DNA of 64,000 bases from Sulfurirhabdus sp043759595. Lineage in GTDB: Bacteria > Pseudomonadota > Gammaproteobacteria > Burkholderiales > SMCO01. Position numbers and translations under genes: made by a program. Location of the stretch: NCBI GenBank assembly GCA_043759595.1, contig JAYVLG010000054.1, positions 33,786 to 97,785 on the forward strand, in the 5' to 3' direction. Below, one piece after another: positions 8,901 through 17,557 of the stretch. Every line of letters starts with the position of its first letter. Position 1 is the first letter of the stretch. A model generated the notes under the pieces. It did not search any database, was not told the DNA's origin, and saw only the letters and a list, made by a program, of their open reading frames with translations.

Positions 8901-9974
8901 TTGCAATTTGATTTTCTAAAAGCAAAATCACCAGCCTTAATTGGCGTCGACATCAGTTCTTCGGCGGTCAAAATGGTAGAAATCGCGGAAGCGGGTAAAA
9001 ATCTTTACCGCGTCGAGCGTTATGCCATTGAACCACTCCCAAAAGACTCGGTTGCAGATGGCAACATCATGAACCTTGAAAATGTGAGTGAAGCCCTTAA
9101 GCAAGCATGGAAACGCATGGGCACTCGCGTAAAGAATGTTTCCTTAGCGCTTCCCGCTGCTTCTGTCATTACAAAAAAAATTATTGTTCCTGGCGGTCAG
9201 CGCGAAGAAGAACTTGCACTTCAAGTCGAATCGGAAGCCAACCAATATATTCCCTTTGCTTTAGATGAGGTGAATTTAGACTTTCAGGTACTGGGTCCCG
9301 CGCCAAACAGTCCAGAAGAAGTTGAAGTGCTTATCGCTGCCTCTCGCAAAGAAAAAGTTGAAGACCGCGTTGCGGCAGCACAGGCAGCAGGATTAAAAGC
9401 CGTCATAATGGATGTCGAATCCTATGCTACACAGACTGCCTTTGAATTGATTGCACCTCAACTGCCTGGCAATGGCCGTGACCAGACTATTGCCATAGTG
9501 GATATTGGTGCTTCAATGATGCACATTAATGTATTACACAACAATCAATCCGTTTACTTGCGCGAGCAAAGCTTTGGTGGCAACCAGCTCACTCAGGAAA
9601 CACAACGTCGCTACAGCCTTTCAGCAGAAGAAGCAGAACTGGCTAAACGCAACGGCGGATTGCCAGAAAATTATGAATCCGAAGTACTGCAACCTTTCAT
9701 GGACACCTTGGCACTGGAAGTAACACGTGCGCTGCAATTCTTCTTCTCATCAACGCAATTTAATCGTGTTGACCATATCTTGCTAGCGGGAGGCTGCGCG
9801 ATGATTCCGGGGCTGGATGAAGCCGTTTCAAGCCGTACGCAGGTCAGCACAATGATTGCCAACCCATTTACCAACATGGCGTTATCTCCACGTATCAAGC
9901 CGCGCCAATTAACCGCAGATGCACCGGCTTTGCTCATTGCCTGTGGACTCGCAATGCGGAGGTTTGATCAATGA
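8901..9974 (+). CDS. pilM: Type IV pilus inner-membrane assembly ATPase-like protein PilM
   Basis: This 357-residue actin/FtsA-fold cytoplasmic protein forms the inner-membrane alignment platform with PilN, PilO and PilP. Nucleotide-binding segments GVDISSSAVKMVEI (near 15-28) and IVDIGASMMHINV (about 195) are visible, and the last third ends in the AGGCAMIPGL phosphate-binding loop. The start is a TTG at 8901, preceded by GAAAGGAAA as ribosome-binding site. The resulting N-terminus (MQFDFLKAKSPALIGVDI) matches the family, so the rare start is credible. It overlaps pilN by 4 bp (ATGA), as do all junctions in this operon. Confidence 0.95.
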   Translation: MQFDFLKAKSPALIGVDISSSAVKMVEIAEAGKNLYRVERYAIEPLPKDSVADGNIMNLENVSEALKQAWKRMGTRVKNVSLALPAASVITKKIIVPGGQREEELALQVESEANQYIPFALDEVNLDFQVLGPAPNSPEEVEVLIAASRKEKVEDRVAAAQAAGLKAVIMDVESYATQTAFELIAPQLPGNGRDQTIAIVDIGASMMHINVLHNNQSVYLREQSFGGNQLTQETQRRYSLSAEEAELAKRNGGLPENYESEVLQPFMDTLALEVTRALQFFFSSTQFNRVDHILLAGGCAMIPGLDEAVSSRTQVSTMIANPFTNMALSPRIKPRQLTADAPALLIACGLAMRRFDQ

Positions 9975-10558
9975 TCCGTATTAACTTACTCCCTCATCGG
10001 GAAGAAAAACGTGCTGCGCGCCAACGTAATTTCAATTTTATGGCGCTGGGGGCAGTCGCACTCGGAGCGGTAACCGTTTTATTGGTCCACACCATTAATA
10101 GTGGAAAAATTGAAACACAGAATAATCGCAATCATTTCCTTGAAACAGAAACGACAAAGCTTGATAAACAAATTGAAGAGATCAAAAAGCTCAAGGAAGA
10201 AACCCAATCCCTGCTAGCCCGAAAACAAGTGGTTGAAACCCTGCAAAGTAATCGCGGACAAGCGGTTCATCTCTTGGATCAGTTAGTTCGTCAGTTACCA
10301 GAAGGTATCTACCTTAAAGCCATCAAACAAACAAGCGATATGGTCAATTTGCAAGGATATGCGCAATCTAATGCTCGTGTATCAACGCTTATGCGCAATC
10401 TGGATGCATCGCCATGGCTGGAGTCGCCAGTGCTCATCGAAATCAAAGTCGCAACAGTGAATAACGTGCGAACCAATGAATTTTCGCTTGACGTCAAATT
10501 GACGGCCCCAAAACCGACTGACAACACTGAACCCAAGGCCAAGGATAAAAAAGCATGA
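9971..10558 (+). CDS. pilN: Type IV pilus assembly protein PilN
   Basis: This 195-residue bitopic membrane protein begins MIRINLLPHREEKRAARQ, the cytoplasmic peptide of PilN that docks in PilM. One membrane helix (about 24-43) is followed by a periplasmic coiled coil (about 55-95) and a ferredoxin-like domain. It pairs with PilO. The C-terminal ~15 residues are lysine-rich and low-complexity. Both ends overlap their neighbours by 4 bp. Confidence 0.95.
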   Translation: MIRINLLPHREEKRAARQRNFNFMALGAVALGAVTVLLVHTINSGKIETQNNRNHFLETETTKLDKQIEEIKKLKEETQSLLARKQVVETLQSNRGQAVHLLDQLVRQLPEGIYLKAIKQTSDMVNLQGYAQSNARVSTLMRNLDASPWLESPVLIEIKVATVNNVRTNEFSLDVKLTAPKPTDNTEPKAKDKKA

Positions 10559-11181
10559 CTTTGGATGATATAAACAACCTAGATTTTAAGGACATAGGCA
10601 ACTGGCCGATAATACCCAAAGTTGTTCTGTTGGGATTGTTGTTCGGGGTCATTTTATTTGCCGGTTACTGGTTTGACTGGAGCGATCAGAATATTGTACT
10701 TGAAAGTGCGCAACAAAAAGAGTCAACATTGCGAGAAGCTTTCATCACCAAGAAAAAACTCGCAATAAATCTGGATACCTACAAGCAGCAACTAAAGGAT
10801 ATCGAGGTCTCCTTTGGCGCACTTTTACGACAATTACCCAACAAATCAGAAATGCCGGCTTTGATAACGGACATTAACCAGGCAGGGTTAGGACGGGGTT
10901 TGGAGTTTGAATTATTCAAACCAGCGCCACAAGAAACTAAAACAGAGTTTTATGCGGAGTTGCCTGTCACTATCCGTGTAACCGGCAGCTATCATGATAT
11001 TGGCGCCTTTACCAGTGACGTTTCACAGCTTTCACGCATTGTTACCTTGAATAATCTGGCTATTAACCCTGGTAAAAACAATACGCTTTCCATGGATGTT
11101 ATTGCTAGTACATTCCGCTATCTGGATGAAGACGAAATTGCCTCAAGCAAGAAAGCAAATAAAAAAGAGGGCAAAAAATGA
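10555..11181 (+). CDS. pilO: Type IV pilus assembly protein PilO
   Basis: This 208-residue inner-membrane protein has a short cytoplasmic N-terminus (MTLDDINNLDFKDIGNWP), one membrane helix (about 21-41), a periplasmic coiled coil (50-85) and a ferredoxin-like domain ending in a lysine-rich tail. It heterodimerises with PilN and helps transmit motor state to the pilus. The N-terminal residues are the standard PilO pattern. It overlaps pilN and pilP by 4 bp each. Confidence 0.95.
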   Translation: MTLDDINNLDFKDIGNWPIIPKVVLLGLLFGVILFAGYWFDWSDQNIVLESAQQKESTLREAFITKKKLAINLDTYKQQLKDIEVSFGALLRQLPNKSEMPALITDINQAGLGRGLEFELFKPAPQETKTEFYAELPVTIRVTGSYHDIGAFTSDVSQLSRIVTLNNLAINPGKNNTLSMDVIASTFRYLDEDEIASSKKANKKEGKK

Positions 11182-11693
11182 AGAGGATTGCTCCAATATT
11201 GTTAATTCTCGGATTAGCTTCCTGTAGTTCTGATCAGAATGAAGATCTGAAACAATTCGTTAATGATTCAGGAAAAGATTTACGTGGCAAAGTGGAACCT
11301 TTACCCGAGATCAAACCCTACGAACCATTCACATACGATGCCTTTGAATTACAGGACCCATTCAAGCCGCGCAAATTACTGCCATCCAAGGGTGGGGGAG
11401 GATTGCAGCCTGATTTAAATCGTCCGAAAGGGCCGTTAGAAAGCTATCCGCTAGAGAATCTCAGCATGGTGGGTATGCTGCAAAAAGACAAGCACACTTA
11501 TGCCATCATCAAAACGCCGGACAATACCCTTTATAGGGTGATAGTGGGTAACTACATTGGCCAGAACTTTGGTTTAATTACCAAAGTCACTGAATCAGAA
11601 GTCAACCTTAAAGAAATTGTTCAGGATAGCACAGGCGACTGGACCGAACGCGAAAGCAGTCTCCAACTACAGGAACAGGAGCAGAAGAAATGA
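11178..11693 (+). CDS. pilP: Type IV pilus assembly lipoprotein PilP
   Basis: This 171-residue lipoprotein has a leader ending in the lipobox LASC (Cys16). A proline-rich linker leads into the compact HR domain (about 85-160) that contacts the N0 domain of PilQ. It bridges PilN/PilO in the inner membrane to the outer-membrane secretin. The segment QDPFKPRKLLP just before the linker is typical of PilP. It has 4-bp overlaps with pilO and pilQ. Confidence 0.95.
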   Translation: MKRIAPILLILGLASCSSDQNEDLKQFVNDSGKDLRGKVEPLPEIKPYEPFTYDAFELQDPFKPRKLLPSKGGGGLQPDLNRPKGPLESYPLENLSMVGMLQKDKHTYAIIKTPDNTLYRVIVGNYIGQNFGLITKVTESEVNLKEIVQDSTGDWTERESSLQLQEQEQKK

Positions 11694-13819
11694 AGGTAAC
11701 AACTCCAGCAAAATTAATTGGCATTACTTTGCCGTTTATCATGACACTTGGTTTGGCGGCGATGACACCCGTATCAGTTTATGCGGCTGAATCTGCAGGT
11801 ATTGAGCAATCCATTGAAAACAGCATTCAAAACATTGATTACTCAGTCCAGGCTGGTGGAAAAATTGTTTTAAAAATTTCCCTGAAAAATCCAATACAAT
11901 CCATCCCTGCTGGTTTTGCAATTAATAACCCGCCAAGGATTGCGCTGGACTTTATAAATACTACAAACTCGGTTGGCAAAAACACCGTTAATGTAGACGA
12001 AGGCGTTTTACGCAACCTGAATATTGTGCAGTCAGGGAAAAGAACCCGGCTTGTCATGAACCTCGCTAAGCCAGCCAGTTATGACACCCGTATCGACAAT
12101 GGCGCCCTTCTGGTTACGCTTCAGGGAAGTGAAATTGCCAGCGCAACCAGCAACATCACAACGCAATTTGCTCAAGGAAAAACCGGCCCACAGAAACACA
12201 GCATCCGCGACATTGATTTCCGGAGGGGCAAAACTGGTGAAGGCAGGATCGTGGTTGATCTCTCTGATACCACAACCGGGATTGATATTCACAAACAAGG
12301 GAAAACCTTGGTTGTAGATTTAGTTAACACATCCCTCCCAAGCAACCTTGAGCGCAGACTTGACGTTATTGATTTTGGCACGCCAGTACAGTCTGTAGAC
12401 GCGTCAAATCGTGGCGAAAATGTAAGGATTGTGATTGAGCCAAAAGGCCAATGGGAACATTCTGCCTATCAAGCAGACCGACAATTCATTATTGAGGTTA
12501 AACCCGTTGTTGAGGATCCAACAAAGCTGGCTCAAGGATCAAAATCCAAATACAGTGGCGAAAAACTCTCCCTGAATTTCCAGAATGTTGAAATTCGATC
12601 AGTACTGCAAGTCATAGCGGATTTCACCGGACTCAATATTATTACCAGTGATACCGTATCCGGCAATCTCACGTTGCGTTTGAAAGATGTTCCGTGGGAT
12701 CAAGCTCTGGATATTATTTTGCAAAGTAAAGGGCTTTCCATGCGTAAAAATGGAAACGTAATCCTTATTGCACCAAGTGAAGAACTGGCCACCAAGGAAA
12801 AGCTGGACTTGGAAGCACGCCAGCAAATTTCTGAGCTTGAGGCTACCCAGACAGAAAGTTATCAATTGAAATACCAGAAAGGCGCTGCAATCAAAACCAT
12901 TCTGTCTGATGACAAACAAAAACTGTTGTCCAAGCGGGGCAGCGTAGTCGTAGATGAGCGCACCAATACCTTGTTCATCCAGGATACAGCTAACAAATTA
13001 GATGAAATTCGCAAACTGATTAATCAGATTGATGTGCCAGTCAGACAAGTCATGATTGAGTCACGAATTATAGAGGCCTCTGATAGCTTTACCAAGGAGT
13101 TGGGCGCCCGCTTAGGTATACAAGATAGAGGACGCGTTGGTGGCAACACAACGACAGGCTTCTCTGGTAATGTTCCTGCAGCAGCTAATCTGGCATTAGG
13201 TACACCGCAAATACCGGGTGGGGATAATTTAAATGTAAGCTTGCCTGTTACTGGCGCGGCGGGAACATTCGCACTTACACTGCTAAATGCTGGTGCAAAT
13301 AGCATACTTAACCTTGAGATTTCCGCTCTACAAAAAGATGGCCGGGGTAAAATCATTTCCAGCCCAAGAGTTATCACAGCGGATCAAACTGAGGCCCTCA
13401 TTGAATCTGGTACGGAAATTCCTTATCAGCAGGCATCCAGCAGCGGCGCTACAACAGTCGCTTTCAAGAAGGCGGTTCTGAGCCTGAAAGTTAAACCGCA
13501 GATTACTCCTGACGATAATGTGCTTATGGACTTACAAGTCAATAAGGATACGCCTGACTATGACCATATCACTGCGGGTGTTCCGCCTTTATTAACCAAA
13601 CAGATTACCACTTCGGTATTGGTTGAAAACGGTGGTACGGTGGTGATTGGTGGTATTTACACACAAAATCAGTCTGAGTCTATTACCAAAGTACCTTTGT
13701 TGGGTGATATTCCTGTATTAGGGCATTTGTTCAAGACTAAGCGGGACCAGGATGACAAAGCAGAATTGCTGATTTTTGTCACACCCAAAATATTGAAAGA
13801 AACCCTCAATATTCGTTAA
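11690..13819 (+). CDS. pilQ: Type IV pilus secretin PilQ
   Basis: This 709-residue outer-membrane secretin is the channel for the pilus fibre and for DNA uptake. A signal peptide cleaved near VYAAE (about 32) is followed by two AMIN peptidoglycan-binding domains (about 50-270). Next come the secretin/TonB short N-terminal domain (about 290-360, SLNFQNVEIRSVLQVIADFTG), an N1 domain and the secretin core (about 450-705) with the signature VPLLGDIPVLGHLFK. It is the last gene of pilMNOPQ, and a hairpin follows 12 bp downstream. Together with dprA at 62 kb it suggests possible natural competence (inference). Confidence 0.96.
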   Translation: MKVTTPAKLIGITLPFIMTLGLAAMTPVSVYAAESAGIEQSIENSIQNIDYSVQAGGKIVLKISLKNPIQSIPAGFAINNPPRIALDFINTTNSVGKNTVNVDEGVLRNLNIVQSGKRTRLVMNLAKPASYDTRIDNGALLVTLQGSEIASATSNITTQFAQGKTGPQKHSIRDIDFRRGKTGEGRIVVDLSDTTTGIDIHKQGKTLVVDLVNTSLPSNLERRLDVIDFGTPVQSVDASNRGENVRIVIEPKGQWEHSAYQADRQFIIEVKPVVEDPTKLAQGSKSKYSGEKLSLNFQNVEIRSVLQVIADFTGLNIITSDTVSGNLTLRLKDVPWDQALDIILQSKGLSMRKNGNVILIAPSEELATKEKLDLEARQQISELEATQTESYQLKYQKGAAIKTILSDDKQKLLSKRGSVVVDERTNTLFIQDTANKLDEIRKLINQIDVPVRQVMIESRIIEASDSFTKELGARLGIQDRGRVGGNTTTGFSGNVPAAANLALGTPQIPGGDNLNVSLPVTGAAGTFALTLLNAGANSILNLEISALQKDGRGKIISSPRVITADQTEALIESGTEIPYQQASSSGATTVAFKKAVLSLKVKPQITPDDNVLMDLQVNKDTPDYDHITAGVPPLLTKQITTSVLVENGGTVVIGGIYTQNQSESITKVPLLGDIPVLGHLFKTKRDQDDKAELLIFVTPKILKETLNIR

Positions 13820-13830
13820 GTAACTTCCCT

Positions 13831-13863
13831 GCCGCGTTAAAACTAACGCGGTAGTTTCTTTTT
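13831..13863 (+). terminator. Rho-independent terminator or attenuator after pilQ
   Basis: CCGCGTTA/TAACGCGG is a perfect 8-bp stem with an AAAC loop (13832-13851), followed by the T-rich stretch agtttctttttatt. The interrupted T run suggests partial read-through into aroK. Confidence 0.6.
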
Positions 13864-13883
13864 ATTCGCTGTAAATTCCACCA

Positions 13884-14396
13884 ATGACAAGCAACATTTT
13901 TCTCGTCGGGCTAATGGGTGCTGGCAAGACTACAGTTGGTAAACTGCTTGCGAAGCATCTCTCCAAAACCTTTTTTGATTCCGATCAGGAAATTGAGCGC
14001 CGTACTGGCGTCAACATACCGCTGATTTTTGAAATTGAAGGGGAACCTGGATTCAGATCACGCGAATCGGGTGTAATTGCCGATCTCGCCAACATGGATA
14101 ATATTGTTCTGGCTACCGGCGGAGGCGCCATACTCAACGCGCCAAACCGTGAAGTGCTGAGCCAGCGTGGTACAGTAATTTATTTACGTGCAACAGTTGA
14201 TGATTTATGGCAGCGCACCCGTCACGATAAAAATCGACCGCTTCTTCAAACCCAGGACCCACAAGAAAAACTCAAAGAACTTTTTGCTCTGCGTGATCCC
14301 TTATATCGTGAAATAGCGGACATCATCATCGATACCAGCAAGCAAAGTGTTCAGAACCTTGTGCATCAATTGGAAGAAAAACTCGCGCAACTTTGA
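13884..14396 (+). CDS. aroK: Shikimate kinase
   Basis: This 170-residue cytoplasmic kinase converts shikimate to shikimate 3-phosphate in aromatic amino acid synthesis. Walker A GLMGAGKTTVGK (about 8-19), the shikimate-binding DSDQEIERRTG, the ATGGGA loop and the flexible lid with RTRHDKNRPLL are all present. It lies 64 bp after pilQ beyond the hairpin and is followed by aroB. This pilQ-aroK-aroB order is old and shared with Pseudomonas and Neisseria relatives. Confidence 0.96.
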   Translation: MTSNIFLVGLMGAGKTTVGKLLAKHLSKTFFDSDQEIERRTGVNIPLIFEIEGEPGFRSRESGVIADLANMDNIVLATGGGAILNAPNREVLSQRGTVIYLRATVDDLWQRTRHDKNRPLLQTQDPQEKLKELFALRDPLYREIADIIIDTSKQSVQNLVHQLEEKLAQL

Positions 14397-14451
14397 GATT
14401 GAAACGTGTAATGGTAATGTATCGCCTGACCGTTCAGAAACAGCGATGATT

Positions 14452-15540
14452 ATGCAAACCCTCACAGTTAATTTAAATGAACGCAGCTATCCTATTCTTA
14501 TCGGGGAAAATCTGCTGCATCAACCCGGGCTGATCTTGCCGCATCTGGCACAGAAGCAGGTCGCCATCATCACCAATACAACCGTTGCCCCCCTCTATCT
14601 TGATACGCTCGTTGCTGGCCTTGCGCTGAATGACGTTAAAGTCATTCCAATTATTTTGCCTGATGGCGAGGCTTACAAAAGTTCAGAAACACTGAATCTC
14701 ATTTTTGATGCGCTTCTTTCAAACCGATGTGAGCGCAAAACCACCCTGATTGCCCTGGGGGGTGGCGTCATTGGGGATTTAACCGGATTTGCTGCCGCGA
14801 CTTATCTGCGTGGTGTGCCTTTCATTCAGATTCCGACTACATTACTCGCACAAGTCGACTCTTCTGTAGGGGGCAAAACAGGGATCAATCACCCGCTAGG
14901 TAAAAACATGATTGGCGCATTTTATCAGCCTAAATTGGTGCTTGCAGATATCTCCGCGCTCAGCACCTTGCCAGATCGCGAATTATCTGCAGGTTTAGCT
15001 GAGGTCATCAAATATGGATTGATTCGGGACTTGCCATTTTTTGAGTGGCTAGAACAGAACATGGAAAAACTCATGGCCCGCGATACCGTAGCGCTGAGCT
15101 ACGCGGTTAAGCGCTCCTGCGAAAGCAAAGCAGAAGTAGTTGCTGCAGACGAACATGAATCCGGCCAGCGCGCACTGCTTAACCTCGGTCATACATTCGG
15201 ACATGCAATTGAATCTGGTATGGGCTACGGCAATTGGCTTCATGGGGAAGCAGTTGCAGCAGGCACCATGATGGCGGCTGATGTCTCCAGGCGCATGGGT
15301 TGGCTCGATGACAAAGCCGTCACACGCATTCGGTCACTTTTCATAAACGCCGGTTTGCCTGTCGACGCACCTGATTTAGGGGCTGACAAATATCTGGACT
15401 TGATGGGACTGGATAAAAAAGTGGAAGGGGGACGTATTCGATTTATTTTACTGAAGCATATTGGCGAGGCACTGATTACCGCTGACATTTCAGAACAAAC
15501 CCTTAGAGCCACCCTTTCAGAGACGGTTGCTCGTGCCTGA
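14452..15540 (+). CDS. aroB: 3-dehydroquinate synthase
   Basis: This ~362-residue NAD- and metal-dependent enzyme cyclises DAHP to 3-dehydroquinate. Signatures are the NAD site ALGGGVIGDLTGFAAATYLRG, the phosphate/metal segment PTTLLAQVDSSVGGKTGIN, and metal ligands in the E-V-I-K-YGLI region and in NLGHTFGHAIE. The start is chosen at the ATG of MQTLTVNL. An ATG two codons upstream (14446) is equally possible, while the in-frame ATG at 14347 lies inside aroK and would add a non-homologous extension. It overlaps the next gene's start by 8 bp. Confidence 0.95.
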   Translation: MQTLTVNLNERSYPILIGENLLHQPGLILPHLAQKQVAIITNTTVAPLYLDTLVAGLALNDVKVIPIILPDGEAYKSSETLNLIFDALLSNRCERKTTLIALGGGVIGDLTGFAAATYLRGVPFIQIPTTLLAQVDSSVGGKTGINHPLGKNMIGAFYQPKLVLADISALSTLPDRELSAGLAEVIKYGLIRDLPFFEWLEQNMEKLMARDTVALSYAVKRSCESKAEVVAADEHESGQRALLNLGHTFGHAIESGMGYGNWLHGEAVAAGTMMAADVSRRMGWLDDKAVTRIRSLFINAGLPVDAPDLGADKYLDLMGLDKKVEGGRIRFILLKHIGEALITADISEQTLRATLSETVARA

Positions 15541-16654
15541 GCTCGCAGCATACGCGGTCTCAGATCGCAGTTCTCGCGGACGCACTGTTAACGAGCCAAC
15601 GCCTGCAGGGCGCTCGGAATTTGAACGTGACCGTGATCGCATCATCCACTCAACTGCGTTCAGAAGGCTGGAGTATAAAACCCAGGTTTTCGTCAATCAT
15701 GAAGGCGATCTGTTTCGCACTCGATTGACCCATAGCCTGGAAGTCGCACAAATTGGTCGCGCCCTTGCGCGAAATCTGAACCTGAACGAGGAACTGGTAG
15801 AGGCCATTACCCTGGCACATGATCTTGGTCATACCCCTTTTGGCCATGCCGGTCAGGATGCCTTGAATGCCTGCATGAAAGAATATGGGGGCTTCGAACA
15901 TAACTTGCAATCACTACGCGTAGTCGATGTTCTGGAAGAGCGATATGCAGAATTTGATGGGCTAAATCTCTGCTTTGAAACACGCGAAGGTATTTTAAAA
16001 CATTGCTCTCTCCCCCACGCCAAGCTCTTGGGCGATGTGGGTGAACGTTTTCTGAATAACCAGCGCCCTTCTTTGGAAGCGCAAGTGGCCAATCTGGCAG
16101 ACGAAGTCGCTTATAATAATCATGATGTGGATGATGGGTTACGCTCCGGGCTGATCACATTAGACCAATTACGCGAGATCTCTGTTTTTGGTCGCCATAT
16201 GAATCTCGTTAAATCGCTTTACCCAAACCTGGCAGAACGCAGGCTGATCCATGAAACCGTTCGCAGAATGATTGGCACGCTGGTTTCCGATTTAATTGCC
16301 CAAAGCAAAGCCAATATTGCTGAAGTCGCTCCTACCTGCCTAGATGATATCCATGTGGCGCCCATGTTAATTGGATTCAGCCCTGCCATCCAGCAGGAAC
16401 AACAAGAGCTCAAGCAATTTTTACGTATTCATCTTTACCAGCATTACCGCGTGACACGCACGACAGTCAAAGCAAAACGTATTCTCAATGAATTATTTCA
16501 TGCATTCCTGGAGACCCCACGCTTGCTTCCCCCGCAGTATCAGCTCAAGGCCAAACAGGACAAACCCCGTACCATTGCTGACTATATTGCGGGAATGACG
16601 GACCGTTACGCCATTCTTGAACACCGTCGCTTATTTGCGGTCGAAGAAAACTAG
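15533..16654 (+). CDS. dgt: dGTPase-like HD-domain deoxynucleotide triphosphohydrolase
   Basis: This ~373-residue protein belongs to the HD phosphohydrolase family that cleaves dNTPs to nucleoside and triphosphate. The metal motif is visible as RLTHSLEVAQIGR and AHDLGHTPFGHAGQ (the HD doublet plus flanking histidines), with the later conserved ADEVAYNNHDVDDG. A GTG at 15533 with GAGACGG 6-8 bp upstream is preferred over the TTG at 15527; both overlap the end of aroB. The short clade (about 375 residues, versus about 500 for E. coli Dgt) is common in betaproteobacteria next to aroB. Substrate preference among dNTPs cannot be told. Confidence 0.9.
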   Translation: MPELAAYAVSDRSSRGRTVNEPTPAGRSEFERDRDRIIHSTAFRRLEYKTQVFVNHEGDLFRTRLTHSLEVAQIGRALARNLNLNEELVEAITLAHDLGHTPFGHAGQDALNACMKEYGGFEHNLQSLRVVDVLEERYAEFDGLNLCFETREGILKHCSLPHAKLLGDVGERFLNNQRPSLEAQVANLADEVAYNNHDVDDGLRSGLITLDQLREISVFGRHMNLVKSLYPNLAERRLIHETVRRMIGTLVSDLIAQSKANIAEVAPTCLDDIHVAPMLIGFSPAIQQEQQELKQFLRIHLYQHYRVTRTTVKAKRILNELFHAFLETPRLLPPQYQLKAKQDKPRTIADYIAGMTDRYAILEHRRLFAVEEN

Positions 16655-16698
16655 ATTAATTGAACGATTGATCAATCCAACCCTGGAAAACTGACGGC

Positions 16699-17484
16699 AT
16701 GGCTTCTGAAGAGATATTGAATGATATCGCCGGCAGGCTACAACAAGCGCAATCTGTCATCCTCCTGACAGGCGACTCATCCAATAATGTAAGTGTGCTT
16801 CTAAACAAATTAGACGCTTTATTGAAACATACACACCTCGTGTTAATACTCGGTAGTGACCTGAACCAGAATTGTTATCAAATCCTTGCAGCGCAACTTG
16901 AATTGGACATTTCCCGATATTCCCAACCGGAAATCGTGGTTAAGGTAGAAAAGCAATTATTGTTGGGAAAACAAAATAAAATTGTGCTCTTGTGTCACGA
17001 TGCAGAATCATACGACTTACTTACCTTTGATTGCCTCAGCAGACTGAACAATCTCAATGCATCAAATTCCAAGGAATTCTCTCTTGTATTAAGTGGTGGC
17101 AAGCAGCTGCTTAAAAAACTGAAAAACCGCGACCTCCGATCTTTACAACAGCACATTTCTGCCCAGTTTCATTTATCTGAATCCAACAAAACCAGCACGT
17201 CCCATTTCAACCAATGGCGCATGGCTTTGCTTATTCCCATATCGATGATCGGTATCTATTTCTGGACCGCCCTCCCTTCCAGTCAAAGTAAACATATCGC
17301 TGTTCCATCAGCAACACGACAAGAAATTACCTTACCCTCTTCGCAAAAGATACCTGGCCTTAAAATCAGTGAAACTGTATTGCCACAGACAAGCGAAAGC
17401 ATTCCAGCACCTGCAAACCTGGAGCATATCTTTGAATCCGAACAAGAAGCACTTGCTGCTATCCAGGCTGAGAAACTCAAATAA
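16699..17484 (+). CDS. Degenerate ExeA/DamX-like single-pass membrane protein
   Basis: This 261-residue protein lies in the slot (after aroB, before gltB) where Pseudomonas and enterics carry DamX or an ExeA-type AAA protein with a SPOR domain. The N-terminal ~165 residues have the alternating strand/helix pattern of such ATPases. The Walker A place reads VILLTGDSSNNVSVLL (20-35) with no GxxxxGK[ST], and the Walker B place reads KIVLLCHDAESYD (94-106), so ATP hydrolysis is unlikely. One membrane helix is predicted at about 175-192, followed by a ~70-residue Ser/Pro/Thr-rich periplasmic tail. No SPOR domain follows. The kinship is inferred mostly from position and architecture; a role at the cell envelope or septum is plausible but unproven. 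Confidence 0.7.
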   Translation: MASEEILNDIAGRLQQAQSVILLTGDSSNNVSVLLNKLDALLKHTHLVLILGSDLNQNCYQILAAQLELDISRYSQPEIVVKVEKQLLLGKQNKIVLLCHDAESYDLLTFDCLSRLNNLNASNSKEFSLVLSGGKQLLKKLKNRDLRSLQQHISAQFHLSESNKTSTSHFNQWRMALLIPISMIGIYFWTALPSSQSKHIAVPSATRQEITLPSSQKIPGLKISETVLPQTSESIPAPANLEHIFESEQEALAAIQAEKLK

Positions 17485-17557
17485 CACTCCCCCATTGCTG
17501 GATTTTCCTCAAACAGGTAAAATCTAATGCTTTTCACTTGATTTTTAGGCTTTGGTA

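Noticed and set aside
14347..14451. N-terminal extension of aroB
   Set aside because: The in-frame ATG at 14347 lies within aroK, and the added residues do not resemble AroB.
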